DNA of 64,000 nucleotides from Streptomyces sp. CB01635 (lineage in GTDB: Bacteria; Actinomycetota; Actinomycetes; Streptomycetales; Streptomycetaceae), in NCBI RefSeq assembly GCF_002803065.1, contig NZ_NNBL01000019.1:62001-126000 (forward strand). The letters are read 5' to 3'. Shown here piece after piece: positions 59,524 to 64,000 of the stretch. Made by a program: the position numbers and the translations under genes. Numbering within the stretch: position 1 is the first letter of the stretch; every line of letters starts with the position of its first letter. The notes under the pieces are model-generated. The model did not search any database. It saw only the letters and a list, made by a program, of their open reading frames with translations, and was not told the DNA's origin.

Positions 59524-61560
59524 GTGGCTGACGTACCTGCCGATCTTGCCGCAGTGTGGCCACGAGTTCTGGAGCAGCTCCTCGGGGAGGGCCGTGGGCA
59601 GGGGGTCGAGACGAAGGACGAACACTGGATCCGGCGCTGCCAGCCTCTCGCGCTGGTCGCCGACACCGCGCTGCTCGCCGTTCCGAACGAGTTCGCGAAG
59701 GGCGTACTCGAGGGACGGCTCGCGCCGGTCGTGGCCGAGACGCTGAGCCGCGAGTGCGGCCGCCCGATCCGGATCGCGATCACGGTCGACGACTCCGTCG
59801 GTGAACAGCCCGTCCCGTCCGCACCCCCCGTACCGCAGCACCGCTACGAAGAGCCCGAGCTGCCGCCGGCCCAGAACCAGGCCCAGAACCAGGCCCACGA
59901 GCCGTACGACCCGTACGGCCGCCGCTCTGACGACCATGCTCAGGGCCCCCGCGGTGATCAGTCCCAGGGCGCCCGCGCCGACCAGCTCCCGACCGCCCGC
60001 CCCGCGTACCCGGACTATCAGCGCCCGGAACCGGGCGCCTGGCCGCGGTCGCAGGACGAGTACAGCTGGCAGCAGCCGCGGCTCGGCTTCCCCGAGCGCG
60101 ACCCGTACGCGAACCCGCCCCAGCAGCCGCAGCACGACTACCGGCAGCAGGAACGCTCCCCCTACGAGCAGCAGAACGAGCGCTCCCCTTACGAACAGCA
60201 GCAGGAACGCTCTCCCTATGAGCAGCAGGAGCGGTCGCCCTACGACCAGCAACCGGACCGGACGGGATACGACCAGCAGGCGGACCGCAATGGTTACGAC
60301 CAGCAGGTCGAGCGCTCCGGATACGAGCAGCAGTCCGAGCGGTCGTCGTACGAGCAGCAGATGTCCGACCGCCAGGGGCGGCACGGCCGGCACGAGCGCC
60401 GTGATCTCAACGACGGTCCCATGGGGGGCCGCCCCGGGCAGGACGGGCGCACGGGACGCGGTGTCCCCAGTGGTGCCCCCGGACCGCTCGCCGCGCAGCC
60501 CGCGCCCGCGACGGGTCCCGGCGAGCCGACCGCGCGACTGAACCCGAAGTACCTGTTCGACACCTTCGTCATCGGTGCCTCGAACCGTTTCGCCCACGCG
60601 GCCGCGGTCGCCGTCGCCGAGGCGCCGGCGAAGGCGTACAACCCCCTCTTCATCTATGGGGAGTCGGGGCTCGGCAAGACCCACCTGCTGCACGCGATCG
60701 GGCACTACGCGCGCAGTCTGTACCCGGGTACGCGCGTGCGCTACGTGAGCTCGGAGGAGTTCACGAACGAGTTCATCAACTCGATCCGCGACGGCAAGGG
60801 CGACAGCTTCCGCAAGCGGTACCGCGAGATGGACATCCTTCTTGTCGACGACATCCAGTTCCTCGCGGACAAGGAGTCGACGCAGGAGGAGTTCTTCCAC
60901 ACCTTCAACACGCTCCACAACGCGAACAAGCAGATCGTGCTCTCCAGTGACCGGCCGCCCAAGCAGCTAGTGACCCTGGAGGACCGGCTGCGCAACCGCT
61001 TCGAGTGGGGTCTGATCACCGACGTCCAGCCGCCCGAGCTGGAGACCCGTATCGCCATCCTTCGTAAGAAGGCGGTGCAGGAGCAGCTGAACGCTCCGCC
61101 GGAGGTCCTCGAGTTCATCGCGTCCCGCATCTCGCGCAACATCCGCGAGCTGGAGGGGGCGCTGATCCGGGTCACGGCCTTCGCGTCGCTGAACCGGCAG
61201 CCGGTGGACCTCGGTCTGACGGAGATCGTCCTCAAGGACCTGATCCCCGGCGGCGAGGACTCGGCCCCCGAGATCACGGCGACGGCGATCATGGCGGCGA
61301 CGGCCGACTACTTCGGCCTGACGGTGGAGGACCTGTGCGGATCGTCGCGCAGCCGGGTCCTGGTGACGGCACGCCAGATCGCGATGTACCTGTGCCGTGA
61401 GCTCACCGACCTGTCCCTGCCGAAGATCGGGGCGCAGTTCGGCGGCCGCGACCACACGACGGTCATGCACGCGGACCGCAAGATCCGTGCGCTGATGGCC
61501 GAGCGGCGGTCCATCTACAACCAGGTCACCGAGCTCACCAACCGCATCAAGAACGGCTGA
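59524..61560 (+). CDS. dnaA: Chromosomal replication initiator DnaA
   Basis: AAA+ initiator of 678 residues. Domain I is at 1-95. Domain II (96-340) is long, as in other Streptomyces, and holds eight tandem copies of an ERSPYEQQ-like unit (nt 60151-60363). Domain III has GESGLGKTH (379-387), ILLVDDIQF (near 438), sensor motifs DRPPKQLVTLEDRLRNRFEWGLI and RNIRELEGALIRV. Domain IV ends in LPKIGAQFGGRDHTTVMHADRKI, which reads DnaA boxes. GTG start. oriC follows. Confidence 0.98.
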   Translation: MADVPADLAAVWPRVLEQLLGEGRGQGVETKDEHWIRRCQPLALVADTALLAVPNEFAKGVLEGRLAPVVAETLSRECGRPIRIAITVDDSVGEQPVPSAPPVPQHRYEEPELPPAQNQAQNQAHEPYDPYGRRSDDHAQGPRGDQSQGARADQLPTARPAYPDYQRPEPGAWPRSQDEYSWQQPRLGFPERDPYANPPQQPQHDYRQQERSPYEQQNERSPYEQQQERSPYEQQERSPYDQQPDRTGYDQQADRNGYDQQVERSGYEQQSERSSYEQQMSDRQGRHGRHERRDLNDGPMGGRPGQDGRTGRGVPSGAPGPLAAQPAPATGPGEPTARLNPKYLFDTFVIGASNRFAHAAAVAVAEAPAKAYNPLFIYGESGLGKTHLLHAIGHYARSLYPGTRVRYVSSEEFTNEFINSIRDGKGDSFRKRYREMDILLVDDIQFLADKESTQEEFFHTFNTLHNANKQIVLSSDRPPKQLVTLEDRLRNRFEWGLITDVQPPELETRIAILRKKAVQEQLNAPPEVLEFIASRISRNIRELEGALIRVTAFASLNRQPVDLGLTEIVLKDLIPGGEDSAPEITATAIMAATADYFGLTVEDLCGSSRSRVLVTARQIAMYLCRELTDLSLPKIGAQFGGRDHTTVMHADRKIRALMAERRSIYNQVTELTNRIKNG

Positions 61561-61591
61561 CAGCAGCCTTCAGACCCCTCTGTACGACGTC

Positions 61592-61627
61592 GAAGGGCGC
61601 CCCAGGACAACTCCTGGGGCGCCCTTC
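61592..61627 (+). terminator. Intrinsic terminator after dnaA
   Basis: Perfect 16-bp arms at 61592-61607 and 61612-61627 (GAAGGGCGCCCCAGGA and complement), loop CAAC, then TTCG. It keeps dnaA transcription out of oriC. Confidence 0.9.
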
Positions 61628-61679
61628 TTCGTTGCGGCGGGACGGCGCGGCCGGACGCGGTGTTCGATTCCGGTCCCTG

Positions 61680-62265
61680 GTTACGGGTGTTCTCCACAGA
61701 TGTGCGGACTTTCTTGCGTCCACACCCTGGGGACTGCCAAGTTGTCCAGACTGTGTCCACAGGGCCTCGTGCTGAATGACCATCAGACCAGGTCAGACGG
61801 CTGTGGATTCGTGGACAAAAGATCTCCACAGGCTGTGGACAAGATTTTCCTCCACAGGGTGTGGGTTTCGTTGTCCACCGTCGACCCACAGGTCAGAGGC
61901 CCTTGTGCACAGCTGCGGGCCGCTTCTCCACACAGCTGTCCACTGTTCGGCAACAGAACGCGTGGAATCACCGTGCCGAGTGAAAGGCGTCACATCAGGG
62001 CGTGTGATTGGGCTGTGGGGAACCGGGGAAAAGCTGGGGACAGCCCTGGGGAGAAGTGGCCCCGGCCTGTGCATCGGGTGTGCAGAACTTTTCCCCGTCC
62101 ACAGAGAACCCCGGTTGTCCACCGCTCGCGCCCACAGGCCCGGTGGACAAAAAACCGACTCTGACCTGCGAAAAGGCAGTTATCCACGGTTTCCACAGCC
62201 CCTACTACTACTCCCAACTAGAGAGAGCTGGGAATCAGGATTGAAGTGGGGGCTGTGCACAACTC
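61680..62265. other. oriC: Chromosomal origin oriC
   Basis: The dnaA-dnaN gap (61561-62451) holds a dense array of DnaA boxes. The perfect box is at 61834 (reverse). Boxes with one mismatch or TTGTCCAC cores are at 61690, 61742, 61753, 61810 (rev), 61871, 61903, 61924, 61936, 62095, 62115, 62142 (rev), 62180 and 62254 (rev). Weaker boxes are at 61716, 61802 (rev), 61822, 61848, 62014 (rev) and 62189. The number and spread fit the nineteen-box Streptomyces oriC. There is no long AT-rich tract. Confidence 0.95.
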
Positions 62266-62451
62266 GGGGTCCGGTGCCCGACAGCGGGTCGGCACGACTT
62301 GACCCCGAGCGGCAACGACTGTCAGCGCCGTACGTCAGACTGTTCCCCGGTGTCCTTCCCATGTGGCGGCTGAGCGACACCGAGTCACACGACGAAGACC
62401 GAAGACCAACGCAGGGCGAGAGCAGCCAGCAACAGCAGGAGGCGGCTTACG

Positions 62452-63582
62452 GTGAAGATCCGGGTGGAACGCGATGTACTCGCGGAGGCAGTGGCCTGGG
62501 CGGCGCGCAGCCTCCCGGCCCGACCGCCTGCGCCTGTCCTCGCGGGCCTTCTCCTGAAGGCCGAGGAGGGCGCACTGAGCCTGTCGAGCTTCGACTACGA
62601 GGTCTCGGCGCGGGTCTCGGTCGATGCGGAGATCGACGAAGAGGGCACCGTCCTCGTCTCCGGCCGGCTCCTGGCGGACATCTGCCGTGCCCTGCCGAAC
62701 CGTCCGGTGGAGATTTCCACAGACGGTGTACGAGCGACCGTGGTCTGTGGCTCCTCGCGATTCACACTCCACACCCTGCCTGTGGAGGAGTACCCGGCGC
62801 TGCCGCAGATGCCGACCGCGACGGGCACCGTCCCCGGTGAGGTCTTCGCCTCGGCCGCGGCCCAGGTGGCCATCGCCGCGGGCCGTGACGACACCCTGCC
62901 GGTGCTCACGGGTGTGCGCATCGAGATCGAGGGCGACACGGTCACTCTGGCGTCCACCGACCGCTACCGCTTCGCGGTCCGCGAGTTCCTGTGGAAGCCG
63001 GAGGACCCCGAGGCGTCCGCGGTCGCCCTGGTGCCCGCCAAGACGCTCCTGGACACCGCCAAGGCGCTCACCAGCGGTGACACGGTCACCTTGGCCCTGT
63101 CGGGCTCCGGCGCCGGTGAGGGTCTCATCGGCTTCGAGGGCGCCGGCCGCCGTACGACGACGCGTCTGCTCGAGGGCGACCTGCCGAAGTACCGCACCCT
63201 GTTCCCGACGGAGTTCAACTCCGTGGCCGTCATCGAGACCGCCCCCTTCGTGGAGGCCGTCAAGCGTGTGGCCCTCGTCGCCGAGCGCAACACCCCGGTG
63301 CGGCTCAGCTTCGAGCAGGGCGTGCTGATCCTGGAGGCCGGCTCCAGCGACGACGCACAGGCTGTGGAAAGGGTCGACGCCCAGCTCGAGGGCGACGACA
63401 TCTCGATCGCCTTCAACCCGACGTTCCTGCTGGACGGTCTGAGCGCGATCGACTCCCCGGTCGCCCAGCTCTCCTTCACGACCTCCACGAAGCCGGCACT
63501 GCTCAGCGGCAGGCCGGCCGTGGACGCCGAGGCGGACGACGCGTACAAGTACCTGATCATGCCGGTGCGGCTGTCGGGCTGA
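62452..63582 (+). CDS. dnaN: DNA polymerase III sliding clamp (beta subunit)
   Basis: Clamp subunit of 376 residues in three similar domains. MKIRVERDVLAEAVAWAARSLPARPPAPVLAGLLL starts domain 1. Domain 2 has PVLTGVRIEIEGDTVTLASTDRYRFAVREF, and the end KYLIMPVRLSG forms part of the partner-binding pocket. GTG start with AGGAGG nine bases upstream. It follows oriC and points away from dnaA's terminator. Confidence 0.98.
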   Translation: MKIRVERDVLAEAVAWAARSLPARPPAPVLAGLLLKAEEGALSLSSFDYEVSARVSVDAEIDEEGTVLVSGRLLADICRALPNRPVEISTDGVRATVVCGSSRFTLHTLPVEEYPALPQMPTATGTVPGEVFASAAAQVAIAAGRDDTLPVLTGVRIEIEGDTVTLASTDRYRFAVREFLWKPEDPEASAVALVPAKTLLDTAKALTSGDTVTLALSGSGAGEGLIGFEGAGRRTTTRLLEGDLPKYRTLFPTEFNSVAVIETAPFVEAVKRVALVAERNTPVRLSFEQGVLILEAGSSDDAQAVERVDAQLEGDDISIAFNPTFLLDGLSAIDSPVAQLSFTTSTKPALLSGRPAVDAEADDAYKYLIMPVRLSG

Positions 63583-63760
63583 CGCTCCACAGGGCATGGC
63601 CGCCGGGCGTTCGCCTGAGCGGCTGTGCCCACAGGTGTGCGTGAGCTCCCCCCTCTGCCCGAAAGGCGTGGGTGGTACCCCCAGGCTTAGGCTCGGAACA
63701 CAGGTGCGGGAGTGCCTCACGCACCGCCTCACGCCCGGTCGCAACTTAAGGAACCACCTG
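63583..63760. other. dnaN-gnd intergenic stretch
   Basis: 178 bp with TCCACA-type cores (GCTCCACAG at 63587, GCCCACAGG at 63627) but no full DnaA box and no gene. Confidence 0.4.
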
Positions 63761-64000
63761 ATGGAGCTCGGTCTCGTCGGTCTCGGCAAGATGGGCGGCA
63801 ACATGCGCGAGCGCATCCGCCGCGCAGGCCACACCGTCATCGGATACGACCGCAATCCCGACCTCGCGGATGTCCACAGCCTCGGGGAGCTTGTGGGCAA
63901 GCTCAAGGCCCCGCGTGTGGTGTGGGTGATGGTGCCGGCCGGCGGCCCGACCCAGGCCACCGTCGACGAGCTCGCCGACCTCCTCTCGCCCGGCGACGTC
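63761..64000 (+). CDS. gnd: 6-Phosphogluconate dehydrogenase, N-terminal part (cut by window edge)
   Basis: Oxidative pentose-phosphate enzyme that makes ribulose 5-phosphate and NADPH. The 80 visible residues begin MELGLVGLGKMGGNMRERIRRAGHTVIGYDRNPD, with the NADP-binding GLGKMG motif, and continue VVWVMVPAGGPTQATVDELADLL. This is the short (decarboxylating, Gnd/GntZ-like) type that follows dnaN in Streptomyces. AAGGA precedes the ATG. Confidence 0.93.
   Translation, partial: MELGLVGLGKMGGNMRERIRRAGHTVIGYDRNPDLADVHSLGELVGKLKAPRVVWVMVPAGGPTQATVDELADLLSPGDV

Noticed and set aside
60121..60363. Short repeats as a CRISPR array
   Set aside because: They are an in-frame coding repeat of DnaA domain II without spacers.

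Overview
This window is chromosomal DNA from a Streptomyces (high-GC actinomycete) around the origin of replication. The evidence is the high GC content, frequent GTG starts, ssgA/ssgR sporulation genes, the order rpmH/dnaA/oriC/dnaN/gnd, the parAB-rsmG-jag-yidC-yidD-rnpA block, and many copies of the Streptomyces parS sequence. The order of recognisable genes follows the origin-proximal core of S. coelicolor. No rRNA, tRNA, CRISPR array, insertion sequence or prophage was seen. The species cannot be told from the sequence alone.

Layout. 1-5.6 kb: the start of cydA with a Rex operator, a HisC-type aminotransferase, a LacI regulator, a metallophosphatase and a membrane protein. 5.6-13.5 kb: thiC with a TPP riboswitch, a YibE/F membrane protein, ssgA and its regulator ssgR, small membrane/cupin/holin-like genes, the tyrosine phosphatase ptpA, and a cystathionine gamma-lyase-like enzyme. 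13.7-23.7 kb: LysR and MarR regulators, a Nudix hydrolase, a flavohaemoprotein, a decayed HAD phosphatase pseudogene, acetyltransferases, an HbpS/GlcG-like protein, an MFS pump and a serine hydrolase. 23.7-29.4 kb: dnaB, a MATE exporter and the rpsF-ssb-rpsR-rplI operon. 29.5-40.5 kb: cell-envelope genes (femX, alanine racemase-like, GT87, class A PBP), a PadR regulator, inositol phosphate synthase, an MFS protein and an LppU-like protein. 40.6-52.7 kb: CCA-adding-type enzyme, a DUF6049-like protein, murJ, a pseudokinase, an ECF sigma factor with its anti-sigma, and trxB-trxA behind a textbook SigR promoter. 52.9-64 kb: parAB, rsmG, jag, yidC, yidD, rnpA and rpmH leftward; dnaA, oriC, dnaN and gnd rightward.

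Main theme. Fourteen parS sites (ten perfect GTTTCACGTGAAAC, four with one mismatch) lie between 7.5 and 55.3 kb, all on the parAB side of oriC. They are fitted into other elements: a helix of the thiC riboswitch, the stem of a 48-bp terminator, convergent 3' intergenic gaps, start-codon regions, and the coding sequences of parA, parB and the anti-sigma factor, where they encode V-S-R-E-T or V-S-H-E-T. Other regulatory signals read directly include a 15-bp inverted repeat that covers the femX Shine-Dalgarno and start codon, operator-like palindromes before the LacI, MarR and PadR genes, and DnaA boxes before dnaA and in the dnaB gap.

Coding starts were chosen from Shine-Dalgarno spacing and remembered family N-termini. 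Starts of parA, ssgA, ssgR, the MATE gene and the DUF2269-like gene are the least certain.
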